In this document: piece after piece, positions 17,660 through 25,270 of the stretch
Position numbering within the stretch: position 1 is the first letter of the stretch
How the letters are laid out: each line of letters starts with the position of its first letter
Source: JABWBJ01 sp036507855
Lineage (GTDB): Bacteria; Gemmatimonadota; Gemmatimonadetes; Gemmatimonadales; Gemmatimonadaceae
DNA: 64,000 nucleotides
Assembly: GCA_036507855.1 (NCBI GenBank)
Contig: DATCIJ010000041.1
Coordinates: 1-64,000, forward strand
Direction: 5' to 3'
Program-made: the position numbers and the translations under genes
The notes under the pieces: model-generated
Told to the model about the DNA's origin: nothing
Database searches by the model: none
The model's input: only the letters and a program-made list of their open reading frames with translations

Positions 17660-18175
17660 CTATTTGGGCGAAAGGATCATAGTGAGTTGCTTGCCTTCCA
17701 TCTTGGCCGCGCTCTCGATCTTGCCAACATCAGCCAATTCCGTCGCGACCCGCTCCACCACCGCCACGCCCAGCTCCGGGTGCGCGATCTGACGACCGCG
17801 GAACATCAGCGTGACCTTCACCTTGTTCTTCTCCTCGAGGAAGCGGCGCGCATGCCGCGTCTTCGTCGCGAAATCGTGTTCGTCGATGCCCGGCCGGTAC
17901 TTCACTTCCTTGAGCTGGATGATGTGCTGCTTCTTCTTCGCGATCCGCGCCTGCTTGGCCTGCTCGAACTTGAACTTGCCGAAGTCCATCACCCGGACCA
18001 CCGGGGGACGCGCGGTGGGGGCAACTTCCACCAGGTCGAGTCCGTGTTCTTCGGCCAGCGCCATGGCCCTGTCGACTTCCATGATTCCGAGCTGACCGCC
18101 GTCGTGGCCGATCACTCGTACTGGGCTGATGCGGATCTGTCGATTGACGCGAATGCGTTTGGATGCGTCCTGAAT
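17660..18175 (-). CDS. infC: Translation initiation factor IF-3 with ATT start codon
   Basis: 171 aa. The start is set at the ATT codon at 18173-18175 because an AGGAG ribosome site (18184-18188 on the minus strand) lies 8 nt upstream, and the resulting N-terminus (IQDASKRIRVNRQIR) matches IF-3. A non-canonical ATT/ATC start is a known autoregulation device of infC. The N-domain carries MDFGKFKFEQ; the C-domain carries VKVTLMFRGRQIAHPELG. IF-3 binds the 30S subunit and enforces start-codon fidelity. First gene of infC-rpmI-rplT-pheS-pheT, preceded by an attenuator-like leader. Confidence 0.93.
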   Translation of the reverse strand: MQDASKRIRVNRQIRISPVRVIGHDGGQLGIMEVDRAMALAEEHGLDLVEVAPTARPPVVRVMDFGKFKFEQAKQARIAKKKQHIIQLKEVKYRPGIDEHDFATKTRHARRFLEEKNKVKVTLMFRGRQIAHPELGVAVVERVATELADVGKIESAAKMEGKQLTMILSPK

Positions 18176-18183
18176 GGCAACGT

Positions 18184-18188
18184 CTCCT
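18184..18188 (-). promoter_or_regulatory. Ribosome binding site that fixes the infC ATT start
   Basis: AGGAG on the minus strand, 8 nt before the ATT codon at 18175. It is one of the few clear Shine-Dalgarno sequences in the window. Confidence 0.75.
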
Positions 18189-18202
18189 GCGCTCGGGTGA
18201 CT

Positions 18203-18222
18203 CGTCAGGCACTCGCCTGACG
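18203..18222 (-). promoter_or_regulatory. infC leader hairpin
   Basis: Perfect 8-bp stem CGTCAGGC / GCCTGACG with a 4-nt loop, ending about 14 nt upstream of the infC ribosome site and directly after the attenuator terminator. It is suited to translational or L20-type control; role inferred. Confidence 0.55.
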
Positions 18223-18226
18223 ATGA

Positions 18227-18259
18227 AAAGAAAATCGCGGACCCGCTGGGAGCCCGCGA
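18227..18259 (-). terminator. Intrinsic terminator (attenuator) in the infC leader
   Basis: On the minus strand the stem TCGCGGG...CCGCGA (18259 to 18235), with an inner CCC/GGG pairing, is followed directly by TTTTCTTTT (18234-18227). It lies about 50 nt upstream of the infC start, so it can only act as an attenuator for infC-rpmI-rplT-pheST. The signal controlling it (L20, Phe-tRNA or other) is not determined. Confidence 0.65.
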
Positions 18260-18380
18260 CGCGCGAATCACGGCGGCGTTGCCGTGTCGCGAATTCATGG
18301 ACTCCTGCAGCACCTCGGTGCGAGGGCCGGAGGGTGAGAGCCGGGGGGCTCTGCTTTGCCGGATTGGAGCAAGGAAGCTA

Positions 18381-18485
18381 ACAGGGCAAAGGGTAGAGGG
18401 CAAAGGGGTTAGGGGAGCGCAAAGCGCAAAGCGCCGAGGGCGGAGACTCAGCCCGCTGCCCGCTACCCGCTGCCCTCCACCCGGA
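18381..18485. repeat. Heptad array 6 (infC leader/hydrolase), inverted design
   Basis: Fifteen in-register units: ACAGGGC, AAAGGGT, AGAGGGC, AAAGGGG, TTAGGGG, AGCGCAA twice, AGCGCCG, AGGGCGG, AGACTCA, then GCCCGCT twice, ACCCGCT, GCCCTCC, ACCCGGA. Left side G-rich, right side C-rich. It runs through the stop codon (18463-18465) and the last codons of the hydrolase gene. Confidence 0.85.
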
Positions 18486-19374
18486 AGCCGTAGCCCTTCC
18501 CGTCCACCGCCACCCGTCCCGACATGACGTAGGCATCATGCTCGAACACCAATCGCCAGTCCTCGTCCACCGCGCGTCTGAGGATCCACCGCTTGGATTC
18601 GAGGGTCCTCAACGGCTCCACGTCGTAACCCATGATCCAGGGCAACGGAATGTGCGCCGAGGTCGGCATCAGGTCGGCTGGATAGAACACCCGAGCACCG
18701 TCGCTCTCGAGCAGCAGGCTCTGGTGATGCGGGGTATGGCCGGGCGTGGGCAGCACCCGGATTCCCGGCCAGACCTCCACCTCCCCGGACACGAAATCGA
18801 ACAGACCGGCCGCGACGATCGGCTCGAAGTTGTGCGGGAAGTAACTCGCGGCCGTGCGCTCGTTCGTGTGCGTCGCCCACTCGTACTCACCACGCTGAAC
18901 CACGTAGCGCGCGTTGGGGAACGTCGGACGCACGACGCCGCCGGCATCGATCCACGTGTTCCCGCCGGCGTGGTCGAAATGCAGGTGCGTGTCGATCATC
19001 AACGCGATGTCATCAGCCTTCACGCCAAGCGATCGCAACCCGTCCTCGAGCAGCGTCCTTCCGTGCGCACCGGAGTTTTCAACTCCATAGATCTCGTGGA
19101 ATTTCGTGTTCTCCTTGTTCCCAGCGCCGTTGTCGATGAGCACGAGCCCGCGCTCATGCTCGACCAGCAGGCATCGCATGCCTAACTGGATGCGATTGCG
19201 CTCATCGGCCTGGATACGGCGTTCCCAGAGCGGCTTGGGAACCACGCCGAACATCGCGCCGCCATCGAGCTTCTGCCCGCCAGCCTGGATCGCGTGGACT
19301 TTCAGGCGACCTACCGTGAATGACTGGACCAGCGGGCCAGGCGCACTCACGCGGTCATCTCGCCATCGGTCCAC
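18463..19374 (-). CDS. Metallo-beta-lactamase-fold hydrolase
   Basis: 303 aa from the ATG at 19374. The metal-binding HLHFDHAGG motif is at about residues 129-137, with later ligands in PGHTPHHQS (about 213) and an aspartate in YPADLMPTS. The overall layout resembles N-acyl-homoserine-lactone lactonase-like and other small-molecule hydrolases; the substrate cannot be told. A GTG at 19350 overlaps the upstream stop as GTGA and is an alternative, translationally coupled start (295 aa). The last residues (RVEGSG) and the TAG stop are encoded by heptad array 6, so its 3' end may have been remodelled by the repeat. Confidence 0.88.
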   Translation of the reverse strand: MDRWRDDRVSAPGPLVQSFTVGRLKVHAIQAGGQKLDGGAMFGVVPKPLWERRIQADERNRIQLGMRCLLVEHERGLVLIDNGAGNKENTKFHEIYGVENSGAHGRTLLEDGLRSLGVKADDIALMIDTHLHFDHAGGNTWIDAGGVVRPTFPNARYVVQRGEYEWATHTNERTAASYFPHNFEPIVAAGLFDFVSGEVEVWPGIRVLPTPGHTPHHQSLLLESDGARVFYPADLMPTSAHIPLPWIMGYDVEPLRTLESKRWILRRAVDEDWRLVFEHDAYVMSGRVAVDGKGYGFRVEGSG

Positions 19375-20348
19375 CCCGGCATGCCGCGCCGGCGGCGGCG
19401 CCCGTGCCCTCTCGACGGAGCGCGCCGGGTAATCATCCGGAGGTCTTCCAGCGTCTCACAGCCGCGCTCACGAGCCGCGTCGAGCAGGCGGAGCAGCAGC
19501 TTGGCCGTTGCCACCGCATCGCCGCCGGCGCGGTGGCGGGCGTGGTTCTCGATGCCGTAGAAGTACGAGAGCGAGTCGAGAGACCGCCGCCGGATGTTGG
19601 GCACGACGGCACGGGCCAGCTTCACGGTGCAGAGCTTCTCGCCCGACAACTGCTGGCCACCATACCGCGACAATTCGGATGACACAAAGCGCCAGTCGAA
19701 GGCCGCGTTGTGCGCCACGAACAGGTGGCCACGCAGCACGTCGGCTATGCGCGGCGCCACATCGTGAATCGTCGGCGCGTTGCGCACCATGTCCCAGGTG
19801 ATTCGCGTCAGTCGCGTCACGGCTGGTGGAATGGGCCGTTGTGGATTGACCAGTGTCTCGAAGACGTCCGCGATGCGCCCGTCGGAGACGGTCACCGCGC
19901 AGAACTCCGTGATGCGATCCCCACCCCATGGACTCCCGCCGGTCGTCTCGACGTCAACGACAACGTAGCTGAGCGAATCCAGCGGTCGTCGCGCGACTTC
20001 CCTGTGCACCCGCCTGACGACCGTTGGCTCACGCACCAGAGACCATCGACCTTGCGGGTCGCGCTGGACGTCAGGCGTCTCCATGAACAGCGCGAAGGCA
20101 AGCTGTTCGGCCACCGCCGCTGGGGCGCCCGGCAACCGACACACGTGCTCGATGAGAGGAACGGCGCCGGCCGGTCCGGCTTCCAGATAAGTCCGGGCCC
20201 GATCGACGAGCGGTGACCGATCGCGACTGACCGAGACCATGAGCGGCACTTCGACGACGGTCGGCGGGAGACGCCGACCTCCGCCTTCCTCTGCCTTCGT
20301 TGACCGGCTCGGCCGTCTCGTCATTCCGTCAAAACTATACGGGCGCAC
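19347..20348 (-). CDS. DnaQ-like 3'-5' exonuclease domain protein
   Basis: 333 aa from 20348 (an internal ATG at 20324, MTRRPSRS, is possible). The exonuclease domain (about residues 125-300) shows the DEDDh motifs: VDVETTG, HNAAFDWRFV and HRAGGDAVAT. It resembles DNA polymerase III epsilon-type exonucleases. The N-terminal 120 residues contain a small helical region of unknown role and the C-terminus is very basic. It could be a proofreading subunit or a stand-alone repair nuclease. It is divergent from rex and its end overlaps the hydrolase gene. Confidence 0.88.
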   Translation of the reverse strand: MRPYSFDGMTRRPSRSTKAEEGGGRRLPPTVVEVPLMVSVSRDRSPLVDRARTYLEAGPAGAVPLIEHVCRLPGAPAAVAEQLAFALFMETPDVQRDPQGRWSLVREPTVVRRVHREVARRPLDSLSYVVVDVETTGGSPWGGDRITEFCAVTVSDGRIADVFETLVNPQRPIPPAVTRLTRITWDMVRNAPTIHDVAPRIADVLRGHLFVAHNAAFDWRFVSSELSRYGGQQLSGEKLCTVKLARAVVPNIRRRSLDSLSYFYGIENHARHRAGGDAVATAKLLLRLLDAARERGCETLEDLRMITRRAPSRGHGRRRRRGMPGWTDGEMTA

Positions 20349-20419
20349 CGTTTGCGTGCTGACGGACGAGCGAGAACGGGCCGGCCCTCACTAGCCCTAA
20401 CGAACCGAACCGAATACAC

Positions 20420-20437
20420 TTGTGAATGATTTCACAA
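20420..20437 (+). promoter_or_regulatory. Rex operator (redox box)
   Basis: Perfect palindrome TTGTGAA-TGAT-TTCACAA, matching the Rex binding consensus TTGTGAA-N4-TTCACAA. It lies 14 nt upstream of the chosen rex start, so rex is probably autorepressed when NAD+ is high. A -10-like TACACT (20415-20420) abuts it. Confidence 0.85.
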
Positions 20438-20451
20438 GCACGAACCAGCCC

Positions 20452-21078
20452 GTGAAGCGAATCGCCGAAAGCACTGTCCGCCGCCTCTCCGCCTACCTCC
20501 GGTTTCTCGAGGAGTCGACGGAAAAAGGGGTCGAAACCATCTCCAGCGATGCGTTGGCTCGGCGCGGCGGAACCACATCAGCACAGGTTCGAAAGGACCT
20601 CTCCTTCTTCGGTTCCTTCGGCAAACGCGGACTCGGCTACTCGGTTGAAGAGCTGACTGCCAGCCTTCGAGAAATCCTCGGCCTCGGGCGCGACTGGAAC
20701 GTGATCATCGTTGGCGCCGGAAAGATCGGCATGGCGCTTGGACAATATCACGGCTTCGAACAGCGCCGCTTTCATGTCAGCGCCGTGTACGACACCGATC
20801 CGAAAAAGATCGGCACACGATGGGGCAGCATCCTCGTGCGTGACATGGCTCTGGTTGAGCGCGACATCGCGGCCAACCAGCCCGACATCGCGGTTCTTGC
20901 CGTTCCCGTGAGCGAGGCGCAGGATGCCGCCAACCGGCTGATCAAGTCCGGCGTGAAGGCCATCCTCAATTTCGCGCCCACGCAACTCCAGACGCCGCCC
21001 GACGTCTCCGTGCGCAACGTCAACATGGCGATGGAGCTGGAGGGACTGAGCTACATCCTCTCCAATAGAGATAAGTAG
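20452..21078 (+). CDS. rex: Redox-sensing transcriptional repressor Rex
   Basis: 208 aa from the GTG at 20452, giving VKRIAESTVRRLSAYLRFLE, the usual Rex N-terminus. The first in-frame GTG (20422) lies inside the operator and is unlikely. A winged helix (about residues 1-75; TSAQVRKDLSFFGSFGKRG is the recognition region) is followed by a Rossmann NADH-binding domain with VGAGKIGMALGQY. Rex senses the NADH/NAD+ ratio and represses respiratory or fermentative genes. The operator overlaps its own promoter region. Confidence 0.96.
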   Translation: MKRIAESTVRRLSAYLRFLEESTEKGVETISSDALARRGGTTSAQVRKDLSFFGSFGKRGLGYSVEELTASLREILGLGRDWNVIIVGAGKIGMALGQYHGFEQRRFHVSAVYDTDPKKIGTRWGSILVRDMALVERDIAANQPDIAVLAVPVSEAQDAANRLIKSGVKAILNFAPTQLQTPPDVSVRNVNMAMELEGLSYILSNRDK

Positions 21079-21109
21079 CGGCTTGAGGATTGCCGCCGCA
21101 CAGCGCGAA

Positions 21110-21199
21110 CACGGATTGCGCAGGTTCCACGGATGACAGCCGATTTACCGCTTTGAAGTATCCGCGGCAATCAGTGGAATCCGCGTTATCCGCGTCCCG
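21110..21199. repeat. Nine-nt periodic inverted array (rex/rsmA gap)
   Basis: In-register 9-nt units CACGGATTG, CGCAGGTTC, CACGGATGA on the left and GCGGCAATC, AGTGGAATC, CGCGTTATC, CGCGTCCCG on the right. The right units are of reverse-complement type (GATTCCACT, GATAACGCG). It has the same design as the heptad arrays but period 9, lies between convergent genes, and runs into the last codons of rsmA. Confidence 0.75.
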
Positions 21200-22019
21200 C
21201 CGTATCAGACCTGATCGTCGTCGCACGAAATAAGCGAACGAAATCGGACGGGCTCACCACTTCAGGACGCGCCGCCGCGGGCAATCCGACATCAGCCAGG
21301 ATTGCGGAGGCTCTCGAGGCATCGTGCACCCAGAGCTCCCGCATAACGCGTAACAGCTGTTTTCGTCTCATCCCGAACGCCGCCTGGACGAAGCGGCGGA
21401 AATCGGCCTCCTCGTCGGCGCCCAGCAGCGGATGCTCGAGCGGCGTGAGAAGCACGATCGCGGAGTCCACCGACGGGCGCGGACGGAATGCGCCGGCGCT
21501 GACGCGCGCCACGACCCGGACCGAGGCCGTGACCTGCACGTTCACGGTCAGCGCGCCGTATTCCTTCGACGCGGGAGTCGCCGCCAGCCGAGCCGCCACT
21601 TCTCGCTGGACGAGCAGCACTGCCCGTCGCGGTCTGGGCGTCGTCAGAATGCGGAAAATCAGCGGCGTCGTGATGTAGTACGGGAGGTTCCCCGCCAGCA
21701 GGTATGAGCCACCCGCCATCGCGCCCCAATCCGTTTCGAGGGCGTCGCCCTCGACGACTTCAACGTTGGCCTGCCCCTCATAGCGTGATTTCAAGTGCCT
21801 GACGAGATCACGATCGATCTCCACGGCAAGCAGCCGTCCGCATCGAGGAATCAGCAAGTCCGTGAGTACCCCTTGCCCCGGACCGATCTCGACCACCGTG
21901 TCCGTCGGCTCGGGCGCCAATGCCTCGACGATGCGCTCGAGACTGCGCGGATCGGCAAGAAAGTGCTGGCCGAATCGTTTCCGCGGCCGTGGAAGGCGTT
22001 TGTCGCGGTCTCCGGACAC
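21186..22019 (-). CDS. rsmA: 16S rRNA (A1518/A1519) dimethyltransferase RsmA/KsgA
   Basis: 277 aa. Starts with the RFGQHFLADPRSLERIVEAL block, then the SAM motif VVEIGPGQGVLTDLL and the catalytic NLPYYITTPLIF (about residues 118-129), all KsgA signatures. It dimethylates two adenosines in the 3' helix of 16S rRNA late in 30S assembly. It lies 14 nt downstream of the PP2C phosphatase gene. Its C-terminal codons are part of the 9-nt repeat array. Confidence 0.96.
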   Translation of the reverse strand: MSGDRDKRLPRPRKRFGQHFLADPRSLERIVEALAPEPTDTVVEIGPGQGVLTDLLIPRCGRLLAVEIDRDLVRHLKSRYEGQANVEVVEGDALETDWGAMAGGSYLLAGNLPYYITTPLIFRILTTPRPRRAVLLVQREVAARLAATPASKEYGALTVNVQVTASVRVVARVSAGAFRPRPSVDSAIVLLTPLEHPLLGADEEADFRRFVQAAFGMRRKQLLRVMRELWVHDASRASAILADVGLPAAARPEVVSPSDFVRLFRATTIRSDTAGRG

Positions 22020-22033
22020 TACATCGGCGCCGC

Positions 22034-23632
22034 TTACACGCGCGCGATGACCATCGTGAGGTCATCGCGACGTATGACATCGCCCGTGTGCTGCTGCAGT
22101 CGCGCGAGCACCTGGTCGAGGATGACGCGTGGAGCCGCCGTGAAATTCGCCAGCACGACTTCCAGCACGGCTTCTTCACCGAACCGCTGGTCGAATCGAT
22201 CGCGAGCATCGGTCACGCCGTCCGTAAAGAGCACCAGCAGTTCGGATCCCGGATCCCACGTGCGCTCCTCGGTGCGCGGAACCGCCGCGCTCATCCCCAG
22301 CGGCGGGGCGCCCGCGGCCAGGCGCTCGACGCAACCGTCCGCCGTGACGGAGAACGCGTGCGGGTGGCCCGCGTTCGCGAATCGCATTCGCCTGCGGAAC
22401 GGATCGATCACGCCGTAGAACGCCGACACGAACATCTCCGTGCTCTCCAACTCCTCGGCGATGGTGGCGAGGATCGCGTTGAGCATTTCCTGTGGATCGG
22501 CGGTCGTCTGCGCATGTATCGACGCCGCGCTCATCACCAGCGCCATGATGAGGGCGGCACGGTACCCATGACTCGACACGTCCCCGATCATGATGCCGGT
22601 GCGCCCATCCCCCAGGCGGAACAGATGGTAGAAATCGCCGCCGACGCTTTCCGCCGGCACGACACTCGCCGCAATGTCCGCCTCGGGGAGGAAGTGCCCC
22701 GTCTTCGGGAGAAGCTTCATCTGCAAGTCGTTGGCGAGCTGCATCTCCTGCTGCATCCGCTGCTGGCTCAGGGAAGATCGCACCAGCCGGTTGATCTGAA
22801 TCGCGGTGCCGATCTGCGTCGCGATGGCCGAGACGAGTTTCTCGTCGCCCGAGGTGAACGGGGCGCCACTCCGCCGCCCCGACAGGTTCACGACGCCCAG
22901 CGGAACCGACGGATGTCCCGGATTGGTCCAGAGAATCGGGACCGAAAGCAGCGAGCCTAGCCGATACGGTTCCGACTGGGGCGCCTCCGGCCCGGGCTCC
23001 ACAATGACCGCCCGCTGCTCCCGGAAGACGCGCGCCGTATCCGATCGCGGATCCTGCACCGAGACGGGCATCGCATCCTTCGGATCGAAACCAATGGCCG
23101 TGACCACCTGCAGGGTGTCGGTCACGCGATCGTGGACCAGGAGTGCACCCCGACCTGCGCCAACGGTGTCGGCGATTTCCTCCAGGATGCGAGCGGCCGC
23201 CTCCTCGAGCGAGACCGTTCGGCCGAAGATCTCGCTCGTCGTGTACAGCAGGTTGATCTCCTCGTAGCGCTCGGCCAACTCGAACGCGGCGTGCTCCACT
23301 TCGAGTCGTGCCTGATGGAGATTCGCGACGAGCACGGCGAGGAATTCGACGAAGCGGGCCGCGTCCACACTCGAATCGGAACACGGCCCCACGCCCACCC
23401 ACGCCCGACGAGGTCCCGCAACCGCGGCCACGTACAATGGCGATGCCTCTCCGGACTCGACCCTGGCCGGTGGTCCGCCGGGAGGCAGCAGTTCCATCAC
23501 CGCCGGCGGCGCGACCGAGGCGCGTCCAGCCTCCACCTTCAGCGGGCCGGTCTCGCCATCACGCGTCCAGACAACCGCGTCGCAGCCGGTCGCGCGGATG
23601 AACGCTTGAACCAGCCGCTCGAGGTCGGTCAC
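22034..23632 (-). CDS. GAF-SpoIIE (PP2C) serine phosphatase
   Basis: 532 aa from the GTG at 23632, which overlaps the anti-sigma stop as GTGA; the longer frame upstream is antisense-like and rejected. A GAF domain spans about residues 130-290, followed by a SpoIIE/PP2C phosphatase domain (about 310-530) with VVPAESVGGDFYHLF, IGDVSSHGYRAALIM and LLVLFTDGVTDARD. Such enzymes dephosphorylate STAS antagonists in partner-switching cascades. The coupled anti-sigma kinase and the STAS protein upstream make an RsbU/RsbW/RsbV-like module; the target sigma factor is not in the window. Confidence 0.93.
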   Translation of the reverse strand: MTDLERLVQAFIRATGCDAVVWTRDGETGPLKVEAGRASVAPPAVMELLPPGGPPARVESGEASPLYVAAVAGPRRAWVGVGPCSDSSVDAARFVEFLAVLVANLHQARLEVEHAAFELAERYEEINLLYTTSEIFGRTVSLEEAAARILEEIADTVGAGRGALLVHDRVTDTLQVVTAIGFDPKDAMPVSVQDPRSDTARVFREQRAVIVEPGPEAPQSEPYRLGSLLSVPILWTNPGHPSVPLGVVNLSGRRSGAPFTSGDEKLVSAIATQIGTAIQINRLVRSSLSQQRMQQEMQLANDLQMKLLPKTGHFLPEADIAASVVPAESVGGDFYHLFRLGDGRTGIMIGDVSSHGYRAALIMALVMSAASIHAQTTADPQEMLNAILATIAEELESTEMFVSAFYGVIDPFRRRMRFANAGHPHAFSVTADGCVERLAAGAPPLGMSAAVPRTEERTWDPGSELLVLFTDGVTDARDRFDQRFGEEAVLEVVLANFTAAPRVILDQVLARLQQHTGDVIRRDDLTMVIARV

Positions 23633-24090
23633 GCGCGGTGCAACGTCAGCCGCACCATGTTGGCCCGCGCCGGCACCTGCTCCACCCGATCCATCAGGCT
23701 GCACATCAGGAAGAGACCACGTCCGTCTTCGCGAAAGCGATTGTCGTTGCGGGCCGGGTCGACCAGGCACGCATCGAGATCGAATCCCGATCCTTCGTCC
23801 TCGACCTCGAGGATGAGCGCGCGGTCGTCGATCGTTGCCCGGATCCGGACGCCTTTGCTCATGTCCTCGTGATTGCCGCGAAGGATCGCATTGGACAGCG
23901 CCTCCGTCAGCGCGACGGGTACGTTGAGACGGCACGCCCTGGCCGACAAGGCATGCTCGACGCACCGCCGCACGACAGCCCCGACGATGGGTTCGATGAA
24001 ACGAACGTCGCTGGGGATGCGCACGTCGATCGGAAAGCGGAGATCCCCGAACCAGGTGTCAGCTGGCGGGGTGGCAGCATGTTCACTCAT
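23629..24090 (-). CDS. Anti-sigma factor kinase (RsbW-like HATPase)
   Basis: 153 aa, typical for RsbW/SpoIIAB-type proteins. The N box is ALTEALSNAILRGNHED (about residues 60-76) and the G1 box is EVEDEGSGFDLD (about 95-106), with a G2-like GRGLFLM. It would bind a sigma factor or, using ATP, phosphorylate the STAS protein encoded at 24193-24495. It overlaps the phosphatase gene by 4 bp. About 100 nt separate it from the STAS gene. Confidence 0.92.
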   Translation of the reverse strand: MSEHAATPPADTWFGDLRFPIDVRIPSDVRFIEPIVGAVVRRCVEHALSARACRLNVPVALTEALSNAILRGNHEDMSKGVRIRATIDDRALILEVEDEGSGFDLDACLVDPARNDNRFREDGRGLFLMCSLMDRVEQVPARANMVRLTLHRA

Positions 24091-24192
24091 GGGTCACCAG
24101 ATGAGAAACGCCCGCGGACCCTCCGGGGTCACGCGTGGGACCAGCTCGCCAGCGGGGAGTCGACAGGGTGACGCATCCGCGGCGAGGGGTTG

Positions 24193-24495
24193 TCAGGCGA
24201 TCTGGAACAGCGTGTCGAGCTTCGTGAGCTCGAACAGCGTCTTGAGATCGTCGTTGAGGTTCGACAGGCGCAGGTCGCCATTCTGTTCGCGAATTCGCTT
24301 GGAGAGCGAGACCAGGACGCCCAGCCCTGAGCTGTCGATGTAGCCGGTCTGGCCGAAGTCCACCAGGAACTTCCGCTCGCCGCGTTCCAGCTCGTCCAGG
24401 ACGCGCTGCTTGAGTTCCTGGCGGTTGCCGACAATCAGCTGTCCCTCAACTGCGACGACGCACGTGTCGCCGTCCTTCCGGACCGAAAAGCTCAT
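24193..24495 (-). CDS. STAS-domain anti-sigma factor antagonist (RsbV-like)
   Basis: 100 aa from the ATG at 24495 (MSFSVRKDGDTCVVAVEGQL). The whole protein is one STAS domain; the phosphorylatable serine is expected in YIDSSGLGVLVSL (about residues 52-64). Unphosphorylated, it would sequester the RsbW-like kinase and free the sigma factor. The upstream 175-nt gap to coaD holds two strong hairpins. Confidence 0.93.
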   Translation of the reverse strand: MSFSVRKDGDTCVVAVEGQLIVGNRQELKQRVLDELERGERKFLVDFGQTGYIDSSGLGVLVSLSKRIREQNGDLRLSNLNDDLKTLFELTKLDTLFQIA

Positions 24496-24531
24496 ACACA
24501 CTCCAGCGATCGACAATCCCGGTTGGTCGCA

Positions 24532-24550
24532 GTCGGTCCCGGGGACCGAC
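24532..24550. other. Strong hairpin upstream of the STAS gene
   Basis: GTCGGTCC-CGG-GGACCGAC, an 8-bp stem in the leader of the STAS gene. It could be a terminator stem without T tract or an RNA regulatory element. Confidence 0.4.
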
Positions 24551-24635
24551 GCGCGTTGAACGGAAATCTCGCCATTCGCCCCCCTCGCGCAACAGAGCGG
24601 AGGGCGCAGGCGTGGTGAGCACGCCACATCGCTTT

Positions 24636-24653
24636 GGCTCCTTCGCAGGAGCC
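24636..24653 (-). terminator. Hairpin after coaD
   Basis: GGCTCC-N6-GGAGCC stem 18 nt past the coaD stop. There is no T-run, so it may be a weak or Rho-linked terminator. Confidence 0.35.
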
Positions 24654-24670
24654 GCCTGCGCGCCGAACGG

Positions 24671-25156
24671 TCAGCGCTGCCGGAACCTCTCTCGAAGCGC
24701 GGTCGCCACGGTCGGGTGCACCAGATCGTCCAACCGCCCGCCGAATCGGGCGACTTCGCGGACGAGCGACGCGCTGATGTAGGTCGTTTCGAGTGACGGC
24801 ACCATGAAGACCGTTTCGAGCGACGGAGCAAGGTGACGGTTCATCAGGGCCATCTGGTACTCGTACTCGAAGTCGCTGACGGCTCGCAGTCCGCGGATGA
24901 AGAGCGTGGCGCCTCGCTCCCGCGCGAAATCGACCAGGAGCCCGTGGAACTGGTGAACCTCCACGCGCGCGTCATTCGCGACCGCGGCCCTGAGGAACCC
25001 GACGCGCTCCTCGACGGTGAAGAGCGGCTGCTTGGCGACGTTCACCGCCACCGCGACCAGGAGCCGGTCGACGAACGAAAGGCTGCGACGGATGAGGTCT
25101 TCGTGCCCGCGAGTGACGGGATCGAAGGTGCCGGCGTAGATGGCGGTGCGGGTCAT
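24671..25156 (-). CDS. coaD: Phosphopantetheine adenylyltransferase
   Basis: 161 aa from the ATG at 25156; upstream frame is heptad repeat. The nucleotidyltransferase signature TFDPVTRGHEDLI (about residues 10-22) and RGLRAVSDFEYEYQMALMN are diagnostic. It converts 4'-phosphopantetheine and ATP to dephospho-CoA, the fourth step of coenzyme A synthesis. Heptad array 7 directly abuts the ATG (0 nt), so no Shine-Dalgarno is available. Confidence 0.97.
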   Translation of the reverse strand: MTRTAIYAGTFDPVTRGHEDLIRRSLSFVDRLLVAVAVNVAKQPLFTVEERVGFLRAAVANDARVEVHQFHGLLVDFARERGATLFIRGLRAVSDFEYEYQMALMNRHLAPSLETVFMVPSLETTYISASLVREVARFGGRLDDLVHPTVATALRERFRQR

Positions 25157-25198
25157 GGGTCTGGGGCGTGGGGCCTGGGGCGTGGGGCCTGGGGGGGG
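25157..25198. repeat. Heptad array 7 (abuts the coaD start codon)
   Basis: Six in-register units: GGGTCTG, GGGCGTG, GGGCCTG, GGGCGTG, GGGCCTG, GGGGGGG. The first unit begins at the base next to the coaD ATG. The transcribed strand is C-rich. Confidence 0.85.
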
Positions 25199-25270
25199 CG
25201 CGCAAGGAAAGTTGGAGTGCCGATCAGCGCGAGGCGAGCCCCCGGCGTTCAGATCAGGAGCGCACAATCG

